This document shows, one piece after another, positions 24,091 through 35,521 of a stretch of 64,000 nucleotides of DNA. Origin of the DNA: Homalodisca vitripennis. Taxonomy: Eukaryota > Arthropoda > Insecta > Hemiptera > Cicadellidae. The stretch covers positions 21,251,001 through 21,315,000 of the forward strand of contig NC_060211.1 in the NCBI RefSeq assembly GCF_021130785.1, read 5' to 3'. Each line of letters begins with the position of its first letter. Positions within the stretch are counted from its first letter, which is position 1. Both the position numbers and the translations under genes were made by a program. A model generated the notes under the pieces. That model had not been told where the DNA came from. It worked only from the letters and a program-made list of their open reading frames with translations, and ran no database searches.

Positions 24091-27000
24091 CAATTCGGAA
24101 GCTATGGTTCTTACAGAACTAGGTGCAATTTTGTAATCTGTTTGTCTTAAGGGAACAAATATATGTATATGCATAGATATATATTTATGATATATATCAT
24201 TATTAATGAAATTTGAGCCAAGTATATTAATATTAATTTTATACAAATAATGTGTATATATGCATTACGTCTATGTGAAAAACTTGGAATAAATTTCTAT
24301 TAGATTCAAATTTAAATTTAAATATTATTCTCCCAGAAAGTGAGAAATCAGAGTTCGACCTAAGCATTCTCAAATGCAGAGCGAGATTTTATTGTTTATC
24401 AATCTTTATATATAACAAACTATGTTACTATCACTTATACACATTTTATGAATACTGCAAGTCATTTGACAGGTATTAGGTCTTCCAATCACATATTTGA
24501 TTATTTAAAAAAAACGTGTAGCAATAACACCAAAATATAAAATAATTTATATGTACAACTTAATTATAATTTCAAGAAAACATAAACCAATCAAATGTTT
24601 GGTAATTTCAAGAGTGAAAGTAATAAAAATCTTTCCACATTGTTATATAAAGATTTCATAAAAACACGAGAATCAGTGTATAGAAGGGTATAGCAGACCT
24701 GATTCGTCAAGTGATTTTACTCACCACAGCAAGTTCTGTAAATGGTAAGTCTGAGCCTTTATTGGCGGTAGAGATCTGATTGCAGAAAACATTTTCTCCT
24801 TTCTTTCTGCTTCCGACATATTCCTATTTTACTCAACAATGAAAGTGCCTTGCTCATCTGCTCTGTTTAGATTTCCACCAATAACTTAATTAAAGTATTA
24901 CATTATTGTGTGCTGCATTTAAACATACATAAATTATGCTTTATACGATTGATGTGAACATATTAAAATAAAGTCTTTACATCATCTCGCTAACATCAAA
25001 AGAAGCACTTCGTTTATGTTATCCTGAAACATAACGTTTATAAAGCGCAAAAGCAATATCACTGCGCGCATTGCAATATGAAACTTATTACTTAATATAT
25101 TTTACCCTACAATAAAATGTTTAGTTTTATTAAATTTGTTTTCTGGTTTGTACGAGATATTCACTTTATAAATCGCGTAATAGGCTAATATAAACATATT
25201 TTTAGATAAAATAATAATTTTGTATGAAATTAATATGTAGAGTAAAGAATAGCTTTCTTGAAATTGCAATCAATATAGGACTTTGCTTTTCATACATCTA
25301 AAGTTTGTTCTTTATTAATCCTTGATAACACATAATTCACAGGAAGTTCGATCCAAAATCGTTTGTCCGATCTATATTTTCAAGCCTGAAAGATCAAGAA
25401 CAGTCACTGTTTCGTCTAAGAGAATCATAGCTCCTATCCCAGGTTATTGAAATAGTCGTAGAACCACATCACCGTGAAATCAGTGGCAAGTTTATTATAA
25501 AGAAGTCGTCACTAACATTTTCCAAAAATGTTTTGACAACAGAATAGTCACCGATCTCACGTGACGATAAATAAGTTTCTTTCATTTCAACGAATCGCAC
25601 GCAACGAAAAAGTTTATTGTGATACGTCACGGAAGTGGAGGGGTATGTATGGATGTCTTACACATATCACATCTAATTGAAACTTCTTCTAATGACGTGT
25701 CACGTGACCTCTACATTCCTAGCTTGACAATGGCAAACCGGTAACCAATGGTAAAACTTAAACAATTATTGCTAATGACTTTTGCCTGTGTTACGTTATT
25801 TCCAAAAATAGGAATGTCTCATAGGTAAAAATTTGAATGGTTTATAATCATATTATAATTACCTTTCAATATTCTTTGGTTTAAGTGTTTAATGTTATTG
25901 TAAAAACAAAATGTTAATTTTACTGGTGCAAACCCAATAATTGTACTAACGGCATAACCGAACATTAATTCATTGACCGACTGCTTAACAGAAAATAGAA
26001 AAATATTAGACACACTTCTTACATAAAATTTAATATGCAACGAGTGACGAGCTGTAAGAAAATCATATTTGTGTTGACACTAACTCTGTTGGTATGACTG
26101 ATGGGAAAGTTGCAGCCTCTCTCAGCGTATTCATTTTTCACAACCAGAACAGTAGTACCAACTGCTCATCTATCGTTTAGTTGTTCGCACTATTGTAACA
26201 CCAGGAGAGAGTAACAATTGGGAATGGAATATGTAAACTCCTAGTCCCATAAATAGGTGAATCTATACAAGTTGTCCACAATTTACTCAATCAAATTCCA
26301 CAAGTACATTTTTCAGATCAAAATAATTAAGAAATGTCGCATAAAGAATAGTCCTATGTATTTTGCCTTCAGTCTGTGGGTTTGTCTCTTAAGAAAAAAA
26401 AAATATATTTTTAAAGAGCATAAATGTTAAAAGTTAAAAATTAACTACAAAAATGTAACTTTCAAATTAACAGAACTAATAAGACCTGTTTTTTTCAGTT
26501 TCAGACATATTACCCCGTTTCAAATAGATGGCCGTACACAATATTGAAACTGTAGCAATTTAAAACGAGATATTTTATGAAAAATGTACATGGTTAGGGA
26601 AATATGAATTACTTTCATATAAACAATTTGATCACACATTTATTTCCTTACGAAAAATAATAAAACAAGAGTAAAGGTTTTACTGAAACATTATTATTAT
26701 TTAATTACTGATTAGTGATAAAGTGATTATTGTAGAAAAACTCTAAATTTACTTATTGTTGTCATTTATGAATAATTATGATTGACTTTCTTGGATGCAT
26801 TACATGTTGTATTGTAAAATCTTTCTGTAAGTTTTATTTTTAACAGTTAGCTTGATAGATTTTATCCTTTATTTTTACTTTAAATGGGATTATCTACTTA
26901 GGAAAATCAATTAACCCAACAGTTTTTTACTTTTTAATTAATTATTACATGTAATAGTTCAGTTATTACCAGCTTATTATTGGCTATTGTATGAAGTATA

Positions 27001-27400
27001 CACTCTTATTAACAGTAAGAAAAATAAACAGTGATGACACTATGTGAATTAACTAATTCTATGATATAACTGATATCTGTTTGAAAGAAATAAACAAATT
27101 TTAAATATAAATTTAGCAAATATTATGTATTGCCTACATCTATATCTAAAAAACTAATCCATATTTCATTAACCTAATACATTATTCATAAAATGCCTCG
27201 TTTTTAAAAATATTACCATCATTTACTTTTTAAACCACCAATATAGTCCAGATTTAAATAATTATTACCAATATGAATAGCCTAACCTCATTTTTTATGA
27301 GAGTATCGATAAACTGATATTTGATTTTTGGAAGGAAAAACTAATGAAGGATCTTAAACTTTTGAAATAGTTTATCGCATGTAATTCAGTCGACTAGAAG
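24091..27400. other. Gene-less AT-rich stretch
   Basis: No gene, RNA or mobile element recognised in about 3.3 kb left of the Polinton. The open frame at 25,819-26,040 (minus) has no family signature. Confidence 0.45.
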
Positions 27401-27437
27401 TATATATATATATATCCAACATATATACATATATAAG

Positions 27438-27506
<69 letters not shown>
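27401..27506. repeat. TA microsatellite hosting the Polinton insertion
   Basis: Interrupted TA array that continues on the other side of the element at 40,193-40,212. The last six bases (TATATA, 27,501-27,506) are repeated at 40,193-40,198, as expected for the 6 bp target duplication of Polintons. The run is low-complexity, so the exact duplication cannot be proved from sequence alone. Confidence 0.85.
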
Positions 27507-27508
<2 letters not shown>

Positions 27509-27650
27509 TAGATATGAATATGAGGGTTCTAGGACACTTTTGGGACAGTCAGAAAATCAATGTAAAATACTGTTCATTGAACCATAAACGAAATCTATAA
27601 ATCATGAACTAAAAATAAACGAATCTATAGCTGTTTGATTCTACTTTCTT
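27507..27650 (+). repeat. Polinton left terminal inverted repeat
   Basis: About 95 bp match the right end almost perfectly; differences are single bases such as GGGACAG versus GGGGCAG and TGTTCATTG versus TGTCCATTG. Similarity then weakens but reappears at CGAATCTATAGCTGTTT (about 27,618), giving a total repeat of roughly 130-150 bp. Confidence 0.9.
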
Positions 27651-28239
27651 AAGCTGAAACTTAGTCAAATCTGCTTCGAATCAATCTCATATCTGCTTCA
27701 AATCAACGAAAATTCTGTTGTAAATATATTAAAATCTTAATGAAAAATCTTGGAAAAGTTAAAGAAAAAATTATTGAAAAAATAGTATAAAGAATTTAAA
27801 TTGCCTCCTACAAACCAATATAGTACTATTTTGTCCTATAATTATACTATTTTTTCAAAAATTTTAAGTCTTAGTTTACAGATTTTTCTATAATAAATAG
27901 AAGAATCTATCACTGTTTCACCAGAAATTGTGCTGATTTGTGTCAAATTCTAGTAAAATTCTCCACTTTTCAAAGTCTGAGTTATACAAATTTTCCCTAT
28001 ATAAATAGAAGAATCTAACGCTGTTAAATCATAAATTCTGCTGATTTGTATCAACATCTTTAAATTTTTCCTATATAAATAGAAACATTTAACGCTGTTT
28101 CTACATAAATTGTGCTAATTTTTATCAAATTTTGATAAAAATCCTTAGAAATCTACTGAATTATTGCTATTTTTCAGCTTAATAAAAAGATATTTTACTA
28201 AATAGTAAAACTTGGCAGATTCAAATTTTCCCTATTTAA
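27651..28239 (+). promoter_or_regulatory. Polinton leader with repeated TATA(T)AAATAGAAG module
   Basis: Non-coding region between the left terminal repeat and the polymerase. Three diverged modules start near 27,888, 27,996 and 28,071. Each reads CTATATAAATAGAAGAATCT (first one TATAATAAATAG) followed by RCGCTGTTT or CACTGTTTC, an AAATTSTGCTGATTTG block and an AT-rich tail. A fourth relative, CCTATTTAAATGGAGAGG, overlaps the polymerase start at 28,240. The modules look like decayed copies of the start-codon box with ATG replaced by ATA. Regulatory role is inference. Confidence 0.55.
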
Positions 28240-28242
28240 ATG
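28233..28242 (+). promoter_or_regulatory. Start-codon box of the polymerase gene
   Basis: TATTTAAATG, with the final ATG being the proposed polymerase start, followed by GAG. Confidence 0.5.
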
Positions 28243-31200
28243 GAGAGGAAAAAGGTATCATGCCCCTACTGCAAAAAAGACATTTTTGAACATCACTATA
28301 CTCGTCATTATAAGTCGAAAATTCATTTGAAGAAACAAAGAAATTTACGAAAGTGAACTAAATTATTTGAGGACTTGGGCTAAAGAAAATCAAATTGCCG
28401 ATCACCAAAACATGTATAATATAGAAAAATTGCGTGAACTAAAGAAAAATTTTAAGGAAAGTAAAAAAGATCTCAATCTATTTAATGATGAAAAAATTCA
28501 TTCAATAGCTGAAAAATTGGCTATCGAAACTAACGACAAAACTAAGTCAGAAATGATCGAAGAAATTGATAAAACGATTAATGAGAAACCTGAAAATATC
28601 ATTGATGTAGAAGTTTTATCCTCAATACACGGTCTATTTAAGCAATACATTTTAACAAAATTTGAACGACAATTTCATGTCAATTTACAAATATCTTTCT
28701 ATTTTGCGCCCAGAAATTAAAAGTTTAATCGAAAAATTTCAAGAAACTGTGAAAAATAGTAAAGGATATCTCTCTTTAGAATGCGAATACGAACGAACTT
28801 TAGTGAACAGTGAAACACAAACTTGTCCAATGTATTTTACTATAAAAGCAGACGAAAATCTTTGACATAAACGACTTTTATTTCTAAACAATTTAATAAA
28901 TTAACACATCGAGAACAGACAAATCATCCAAATCGAGGTTCTGGATGGACATTAAAAACGCTGTAAACAACTGATTTTGAGCCTTAATAAACACGAATTT
29001 ATGAACGCAGGATCATATATCGATTTACCACAAGAGATCAAGGTAAAGAAAGCTTGTGTAAATATAAAAAATGAAGATGACTATTGCTTTATTTACTCTA
29101 TCCGATGTGCAATTGAAAAATCAAAATTTCATCCTGAACGTGTAAAACAATATGAAAAATTTGTAAATGACGAGATATTTTCTGGGTTCGACTATCCTAT
29201 GTCTTTAAAAGATATACAATTATTTGAAAAACGAAGCAGTAAAGCAAAGTATAATTATCCGAAAATGTCTGTAAATGTCTATATTTTTGATGAAAAACTC
29301 AATATTGTTCCGTTGCAAATTTCAGAAGTTTATGACGCCAAATTAGAAATCAATTTATTGTATGTAAAACAAGATGAAAAATCTCATTATGTTTTGATAA
29401 CAGATTTAAACAAACTTGTATTTTCTCAGTTATCTAAGTGTAAAAATAAAAAATTTCTATGCAGAAGATGTTTAAGCCATTTCTACAAATCTGGAGATTT
29501 AACAGATCATTTAGAAATTTGCAAGCAACACGAAGTTTGTAAGCCAATTATGCCGTTTCCAGGTCAAACAACAACATTTACTAATTATCAAAAGAAATTT
29601 TCTCATCCTTACGTTATTTATATGGATTTTGAGAGCATATTAGAAAAAAATTCCGAACATGCAAGAACAATCCACAAAGATCAACTACAACCAAGATTCA
29701 GAAGCATATTCCTTATGGTTTTACTCTATATTTAGTGTCAAATGTGACCAATCGTATGTACAAGCCGATATGTTATCGAGCAAAAAATGAAGAAGATTTG
29801 CCAAATGTTCCTACAAAATTGTTTGAAGAACTCAATAAATTATCGAAATACATAGCTACAAAATATAATTCTAAGAACAAAAAACCTATGAAATTAACTG
29901 AAGAAGAAGAAATTTCATATCAAAATTCAAACGTTTGTCATATCTGTGAATGGTCTGCTTATGATGTTGGGTCAATTCAGTATGGTTTTACTCCTGATAG
30001 TTGGAAAGATAAGAGTTATAATAAAGTGAGAGATCATTGTCATTTAACCGGCAAGTTTCGAGGCGCAGCTCATGCATGTTGCAATCTAAATTTGAAATTT
30101 TCCTCAGAATATTCCCGTTTTCTGCCACAATATGTCAAATTACGATGCTCATTTGTACATAAAAGAATTGGCTAAACAGTATGGTAATGTTGATTTGATC
30201 GCAAACACAGATGAAAAATACATAAATTATTCAGTAAATTCAGGATATGGGTATGAGTTTGAAGATGATAAACCAAGAAAGTTCATCAAGTTTTCTTTCG
30301 TAGATACGTTCAGATTTTATGGCATCGTCTATAGAAAAGTTAGCTAAAAACCTCAAAAAAGATGATTTCAAACATACAAATCATTTTATACAAGATGGTC
30401 TGAACGCAATTCTAGATAGACAACCAAATGACGAAGAAGAAATCTTTAAAATTCTATCTGGAAAAGGCATATTTCCTTACGAATTTATCGACAGTATTGA
30501 AAAACTTGATTACACAGAAGAATTGAGAATTCAAGATTTCTATTCACTTTTGACAGACGAGAGCATATCTGAGAAAGATTTTCAACACTACTTAAATGTA
30601 TGGAACAAATTAAAAGTAAAAAATCTAGGAAATTACTCCGATCTCTATAACATTCAAGATGTTCTATTGCTCGCTGATATCTTTGAAAATTTTAGGAATA
30701 TTTGTTTGAATTGCTATAAACTTGATCCAGCACACTATCTAACAGCTCCCAGTCTTGCATGGGATGCTATGTTAAAATTAACGAAAATTGAGCTTCAGCT
30801 AATTAACGATTATAACATGTATTTGATGATTGAAAAAAGGTATTCGCGGAGGCATTTCTCAATGTATTAAACGATATGTTAAAGCAAATAACAAATATTT
30901 GAAAGATTTTGATAAGACAAAACCTGAAAACTATCTGTTGTACGTCGATGCAAACAACCTTTATGGGTATGGACTTATGCAAAATTTACCATATAACGAA
31001 ATCAAGTGGATGGATCCTAAAACGTATACAACAGCAGAATGGAAAGAAACAATTTTGGAACTCACTGGCGACGAAGATTATGGATATATTTTAGAAGTTG
31101 ATCTTGAATATCCAACAAATTTGCATGAACATCACAAAGATTTACCTCTTGCTCCAGAACATTATAACAACAAACTTTGCACAACTCTTTTAAACAAAAC

Positions 31201-32184
31201 AGAATATGTTGTTCATTCTAGAAATTTGAAATTCTATCTAGAACAAGGTATGATTTTAAAACATGTGAATAGGGTTATTGCGTTTGATCAGAAACCTTTC
31301 ATGAAAGAATATATCGATTTTAATACTAGTATGAGAACCAAAGCTACAAGTGACTTTGAGAAGGACTTTTACAAGTTAATGAACAACTCAGTTTTTGGAA
31401 AATCTATGGAAAATGTGAGAAACAGATGTGATATTAAACTAGGAAACGAAGAATTTTCAATGAAACAAGCTAAGAAAACGAATTTCAAATGTTTCAATAT
31501 CTTTGACGACAACTGTATAGCGAGTCACATGTACAAACAAAAGGTTAAATTTAACAATAACCGATTTACATAGGATTTTCAGTTCTCGACCTCTCAAAAT
31601 TGCTAATGTACGAGTTTTATTACAACAAATTAAAGAAGTTTGATCCAGATTTGAATCTGTGTTACATGGATACAGACAGTTATTTCCTAGAATTGAAACG
31701 AGATCCCTTTAAAATTATTAAAGAAAATATAGATGATTTCGATACGAGCGACTATCCAAAAGATCATGAATGTTTCACTACTAAAAATAAGAAGGTAATA
31801 GGGAAATTCAAAGACGAATTGAACGGCGAGATATTAGAAGAATTTTGTGGATTGAGATCAAAGATGTACTCGTACAAATATCTAGACAAAAATCCAGTAA
31901 GATGTAAAGGAATTAAGAGAAGCGTTGTAAATAAAACAATAAATATCGAAAACTTGAAGAGATGTTTGTTCGAAGATAAAGAAGAATTTAGGGAGATGAC
32001 TGTAATAAAAAGCTATAAACATGAATTGTACACAGTTACCATAAACAAGCTGGCACTGAACGCTAAAGATGATAAGAGAATCGTTCTAGAAAATAAGATC
32101 GATACAGTACCTTATGGCTATAAAAATGAAGCAAAATATGATATATTAGATGAGTTAAATAAACTTGGAAACTTTGACATGTAA
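28240..32184 (+). pseudogene. Protein-primed family B DNA polymerase (Polinton PolB), frameshifted
   Basis: Replicates the linear element from a terminal-protein primer. The proposed start (28,240) gives 38 codons with a zinc-finger-like CPYC...HHYTRHYKSKIH before a stop. The rest is spread over pieces at 28,367-28,720, 28,662-28,865, 28,977-29,735, 29,735-30,175, 30,132-30,347, 30,319-30,870, 30,830-31,573 and 31,600-32,184. All are on the same strand with small overlaps, which indicates about eight frameshifts plus a stop-rich patch at 28,866-28,976. Exonuclease motif I (YMDFES) lies near 29,625. Polymerase motif A (YVDANNLYG, Asp at 30,947), motif B (KLMNNSVFGK, about 31,375) and motif C (YMDTDSYF, about 31,663) follow. 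CxxC pairs near 29,460-29,545 and 29,937-30,085 suggest zinc binding. All catalytic aspartates remain. Length of about 1,300 codons is normal for Polinton PolB. Confidence 0.93.
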
Positions 32185-32428
32185 ATGGAAGATGATTTGA
32201 TTCACTGTCACAAGTGTAAAAAGAAAACGAAAAAATATAGATTCAAAAATCGTTCAAACTCAAAACGGGTTGTATAGAATTGCAGCAAAATGTTCAAAAT
32301 GTAAGACAAACAAGAGTAAGTTTATAAAGAATCCAAATCCAAAACCTGTTAAGCAAGAATTGAAAACTAAAGATGAGATAGAGATTGAAGCTCGAGAAAT
32401 TTCATGCACCAGTACGAAAGAAGTTTAA
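32185..32428 (+). pseudogene. Small zinc-ribbon protein (DUF5679-like)
   Basis: ATG directly follows the polymerase stop (TAA then ATGGAAG). The N-terminus has CHKCKKKTK; a second pair, CSKCKTNKSKF, lies about 25 codons later. The CxxCKKKT...CxxCxTxKSxF pattern is that of the DUF5679 zinc ribbon, common as a small gene in large DNA viruses and adintoviruses. A one-base frameshift near 32,235-32,265 separates the two CxxC pairs. The tail is charged (KTKDEIEIEAREI) and runs into the integrase similarity in a different frame. Function is unknown; nucleic-acid binding is a guess. Confidence 0.6.
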
Positions 32429-33214
32429 AAAAGAGAAAAATTATAACATTAGGAATTGACGATTTAATGGGCAGCTGATTTAGTTATAATGTCTAACTAT
32501 TCAGATCAAAATGATGGATTTAAGTATATGTTAAATGTTATTGATACTTTCCTCAAAATATGCTTGGTCAAAGAGCTATCAAAAGAAAAAACGGCAAGGA
32601 TATTTCAAAAGCTTTCGAAGATATAGTAAAAGATGCCATAAGGATCAATCACAAACCTCCAAACCTACTTCATACAGATAAGGGTTTAGAGTTTAAAAAA
32701 TAAAGAATTTAACGATGTTTTGAGAAAATACAACATTAAGATTTATCATACTGAAAACGAAGAGAAATCAAGTATTGTAGAGAGATATAACAGAAACTCA
32801 AAATGAGAGAATGAAAGTAATTTTTGAGATTAATAAAAACTTTAAATGGATCGATATTCTTCAAGAAATCGTAAAGAAATATAACGATACTGTTCATAGC
32901 ACAATCAAAATGAAGCCTAAAGACGTAGATAAAGATGCAGAAAAAAGAGTTATTAGAGTCGGTTTTTAAGTTATGTTCCACCAGAAATTCACACGAAAAC
33001 TAAATTTAAAGTCAATGATCATGTAAGAATTGTTAGTAAAAAACAAACATTTTCGAACAAATATAAGAACAATTGGTCAAGAGAAATCTTTGTGATTTAT
33101 CAAATTAATAACACAGATCCTGTAACTTATAGTATAAAAGATTTAAACAACGAAGAAATAACTGGAAGTTTTTACGAATATGAATTGAGAAAGTCAAAGC
33201 TTTTTTCTATATAA
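32397..33214 (+). pseudogene. Retroviral-type (RVE) integrase of the Polinton, N-terminally truncated and frameshifted
   Basis: Would insert the element through its terminal repeats. Similarity begins at a KFHAPVRKKFKK block, the segment that normally precedes the catalytic core. The core follows: first Asp in WAADLV (32,477), second Asp in LLHTDKG (32,677), Glu in SSIVERYN (32,780). This is a DD(about 35)E spacing allowing for an indel. A C-terminal SH3/chromo-like part (KVNDHVRIVSKKQTF, then SFYEYELRKSK) ends at TAA 33,212-33,214. Frameshifts occur near 32,466, 32,550, 32,700 and 32,960. The N-terminal H2C2 zinc domain expected upstream is not seen; instead the DUF5679-like gene abuts. Confidence 0.88.
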
Positions 33215-33217
33215 ATG
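33208..33217 (+). promoter_or_regulatory. Start-codon box of the zinc-ribbon repeat gene
   Basis: TATATAAATG; it contains the integrase TAA stop (33,212-33,214) and the next ATG (33,215) back to back. Confidence 0.55.
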
Positions 33218-33745
33218 GAGTCTCAAAAGAAATGTATAAAGTGTCAGGAATTTAAAGATTTTGAAGAATTTCATAAAGATAAGCTTAGAAAAGATGGATT
33301 ATACTATTATTGTAAGGATTTGTCATCATAAAAAATATGCAAGAGAATTATACGATAAAATGGAAAAATTAACTTTGGAAGAGAAAGAGTGTCACATTTG
33401 TAAAGAAATTAAGAATATTTCTGAATTTTTACAATCGACATTATAGTAAAGATAGAAAGAAAGCTTATTGTAAGGCTTGTGAAAAAATATATAAAAAAGA
33501 ATTGTACGATAAAATAGAAACGTTAACTTTAGAAGAGAAAGAATGCACACGGTGTAAAAATAGTTAAAAAAATTTCTGAATTTAACAATCAACATTATAG
33601 TAGAGATAAAAAACAAGCATATTGTAAAGAATGTATTAAAGAAATCTTTGCTAGACCAGTTCATTGCGTATGCGGAAGAGAAATTCAACAATTCTATAAT
33701 CTTAAAAGACATTTACAAACAAAATATCATAATTCGAGAGTTTAA
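33215..33745 (+). pseudogene. Tandem zinc-ribbon repeat protein with C-terminal C2H2-like finger
   Basis: Starts with MESQKKCIKCQEFKDFEEF immediately after the integrase stop. Three successive units have the layout CxxCK-x(5)-F-x(11-13)-Y-CxxC, each followed by KxLYDKxExLTLEEKEC linkers (33,235-33,330, 33,390-33,490, 33,545-33,640). The gene ends with a CVCGREI...NLKRHLQTKYH finger. Linker and repeat are nearly identical between units 2 and 3, which suggests internal duplication. Frameshifts near 33,315, 33,425 and 33,565 break the frame once per repeat. The CxxC-F-C-xx-C unit resembles zinc fingers seen in phage and giant-virus HNH-associated proteins, but no HNH core is visible. DNA binding is inference. 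Confidence 0.6.
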
Positions 33746-33750
33746 CATTT

Positions 33751-34546
33751 TCATCGTGTAATTTTAGATATTCTATAAATCAGTCGAGATTCTGCCATAT
33801 TTGTAGTAAAATGATTTCCGTTGTATAAAATATTCAAAGATTCTTTCATTTGGTTATACAGATTGATAGAATTTGGTTCGTCATCAATGAACAAAATCTC
33901 TAATTCAGGATAATTTATTTTTAGATGTTTTAATCTTTTCGGTATTTCTCTCTTTTGAGCTCTGATAACGTAATAAGGATATTCCCACATGTGATTCTTC
34001 TTAATTAACACAAAAACATGGTGTTTTTTCTTATCAAAATCTTTACAAACAAGGGTCTCAGGGTTTCATCAAGTCAATTTTTACACTTTGTTTTGCGATT
34101 ATTTCCGTTTTGATTTCATCTTTAATTTGCAAGTGTTTTTACTTCATCCTCTAAATATTTAATCTTGTTTTCAAGTTTGTACTCACCAAATTATTCTAAT
34201 GGAGGGTAAAACCTCTTTTGTAACCCACTTTTGAAAGGTTTTTGCTTCTAATTTATTAGATCTTAGTATTAAAGAATAAAATCCAGATTCATTAATGAAA
34301 ATAGTGTCAGGATGAAGATTTTGAAAGGGTCTATGGCATAGACTCTTGTAATTTATATATTTAAAGGCTATTTTCTCGTCATTATCAATATTATTTATGA
34401 TAGCTTGTCTAGTATTTTCATATTGTAAAATTTCTGCAACATCTTTAGCCTTAAAACCAAATTTCATTATTTTCGTCAACAATCGTGCAAATGTCTTTAT
34501 TATTGAATGTAAGTTGATTGTTGAGTAGGTCTACAACTGACTCCAT
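33751..34546 (-). pseudogene. BRO-family protein (BRO-N domain plus DUF3627-like C-terminus), frameshifted
   Basis: BRO proteins are DNA-binding proteins of unclear role, found in insect large DNA viruses. The proposed ATG (34,546) sits in TATCTAAATGG. The N-terminal part reads NNEIWF, KAKDVAEIL, NTRQAI, then FINESGFYSLILRS and KWVTKEVLPSIR (34,183-34,482), the classic BRO-N order. A predicted coiled stretch follows (about 34,090-34,180). The C-terminal part (33,751-34,011) has EYPYYVIRAQKR and NSINLYNQMKES, as in the DUF3627 or ALI-like tails of insect-virus BRO proteins. Frameshifts occur near 34,460, 34,190 and 34,030-34,110. It is convergent with the zinc-ribbon gene, their stops being 5 bp apart. 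Confidence 0.8.
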
Positions 34547-34579
34547 TTAGATAGAAAAGAAATTTAACTAGTAATTTTT

Positions 34580-34705
34580 ATTTCAGTATAAAGTCTAGAT
34601 TCATTGATAAAAACAGGGTCAGGATGAAGATTGTTAAGGGGTCTATGGGATAGACTCCTGTAATTTATACATTCAAAAGTTGTTTTCTTGAAAATTTGAA
34701 GGTAA
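34580..34705 (-). pseudogene. Duplicated fragment of the BRO-N domain
   Basis: About 105 bp (34,597-34,700) are roughly 80 percent identical in the same orientation to 34,280-34,385 of the BRO gene. They cover the NYKSLCHRP, NLHPD and FINES region; here it reads RPLNNLHPDPVFINES. No other BRO parts are attached, and 34,706-34,775 is non-coding AT-rich sequence. It is either the relic of a second BRO gene or a local duplication. Confidence 0.75.
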
Positions 34706-34775
34706 GCTATTCAAAAGCTCCCCTTGATTCATCATTCTTTCGACAATCTTAAATAAATTGTTGTTTTTACTCTCA

Positions 34776-35477
34776 TTATTTAATAAATTTACACCTCACA
34801 GAGTCTTGAATAGTCAGAACGATTTTTTGAATTCTTTTAATATTTTTTCTAATTGGAATATAATCGATTTCAATTGGTTTTTCACTGATTTTTGATCCAT
34901 AAGCAACATTTGGGAAAAAAGTGTACAAAATTTTCAGATTCTTTGTGTAAATGTTCGGTATGATTTTCAAAACTAGGTTCAACGAGATTGCAGTGCACTT
35001 CAATTACATCGAACGGTCTAAATTTTGGCGTTTTATTTCCTAAATATACCTGATTTGGCTCAATAGTTTCTTGAACAAACCCTAACAATTCTACAATAAT
35101 TGCTGAAAACATTATTTTTACTGGTGATTTTTATTTGAATTTTATTAGAGAGATAATTTTTTTTGCATTTCAAACTTTGTTTTCGTCAAAGTTTAAAGAT
35201 TTATCTGATTGTTTGAATGTTTTTAGATAATTTTTAAGGGAATTTTTTATTTGATCGAAAGTATAATATCCTTTGTTGAAACCATAATATTTTGTTATGT
35301 TCTTCTCACTAAATCCTATACAATAAGGAGAACTTTCACTAATATTTATTACAAAATTGTCAGAATAAAAAACCGCTTAAACCGATAAAAATAATTTGAT
35401 TCTTCCTCTAAGTGTATAGGATGTTCCAAGTTTAAAAATAATTGAGAGCTTTCTGAAGTCAACTTGAACAGCTTCAT
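34776..35477 (-). pseudogene. Conserved Polinton virion-type protein, possible minor capsid (penton)
   Basis: The start is ATGAAGCTGTTCAAG at 35,477, 33 bp from the divergent TATTTAAATA box. An N-terminal piece (KLFKLTSESSQLFLNL, then DNFVINISESSPYCIGFSE) is followed by DQIKNSLKNYLKTF, then a gap with a frame change. C-terminal pieces at 34,882-35,112 and 34,776-35,003 include PFDVIEVHCNLVEPSF, LHKESE and YGSKISEKPIEIDYIPIR. A strand-rich body ending in EVxCNLVE...YxPI is typical of a protein that accompanies the capsid genes in arthropod Polintons. Assignment as single-jelly-roll minor capsid is by elimination and position, not by a diagnostic motif. At least three frameshifts. Confidence 0.5.
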
Positions 35478-35509
35478 TTTCGCAAGCGTTGCTTCAAGAT
35501 GAAAATCTT

Positions 35510-35521
35510 CTATTTAAATAG
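35510..35521. promoter_or_regulatory. Palindromic divergent start box between two Polinton genes
   Basis: CTATTTAAATAG, a perfect 12 bp palindrome between the minus-strand virion-type gene and the plus-strand ATPase. The plus-strand reading is the start-codon box with ATA in place of ATG. Confidence 0.5.

Noticed and set aside
30909..31094. Plus-strand 61-codon frame within the polymerase
   Set aside because: Shadow in another frame over polymerase motif A.
32736..32981. Minus-strand 81-codon frame
   Set aside because: Antisense to the integrase core, including the catalytic Glu region.
33392..33712. Minus-strand 106-codon hydrophobic frame
   Set aside because: Antisense to the zinc-ribbon repeats; hydrophobicity arises from the complement of lysine-rich codons.
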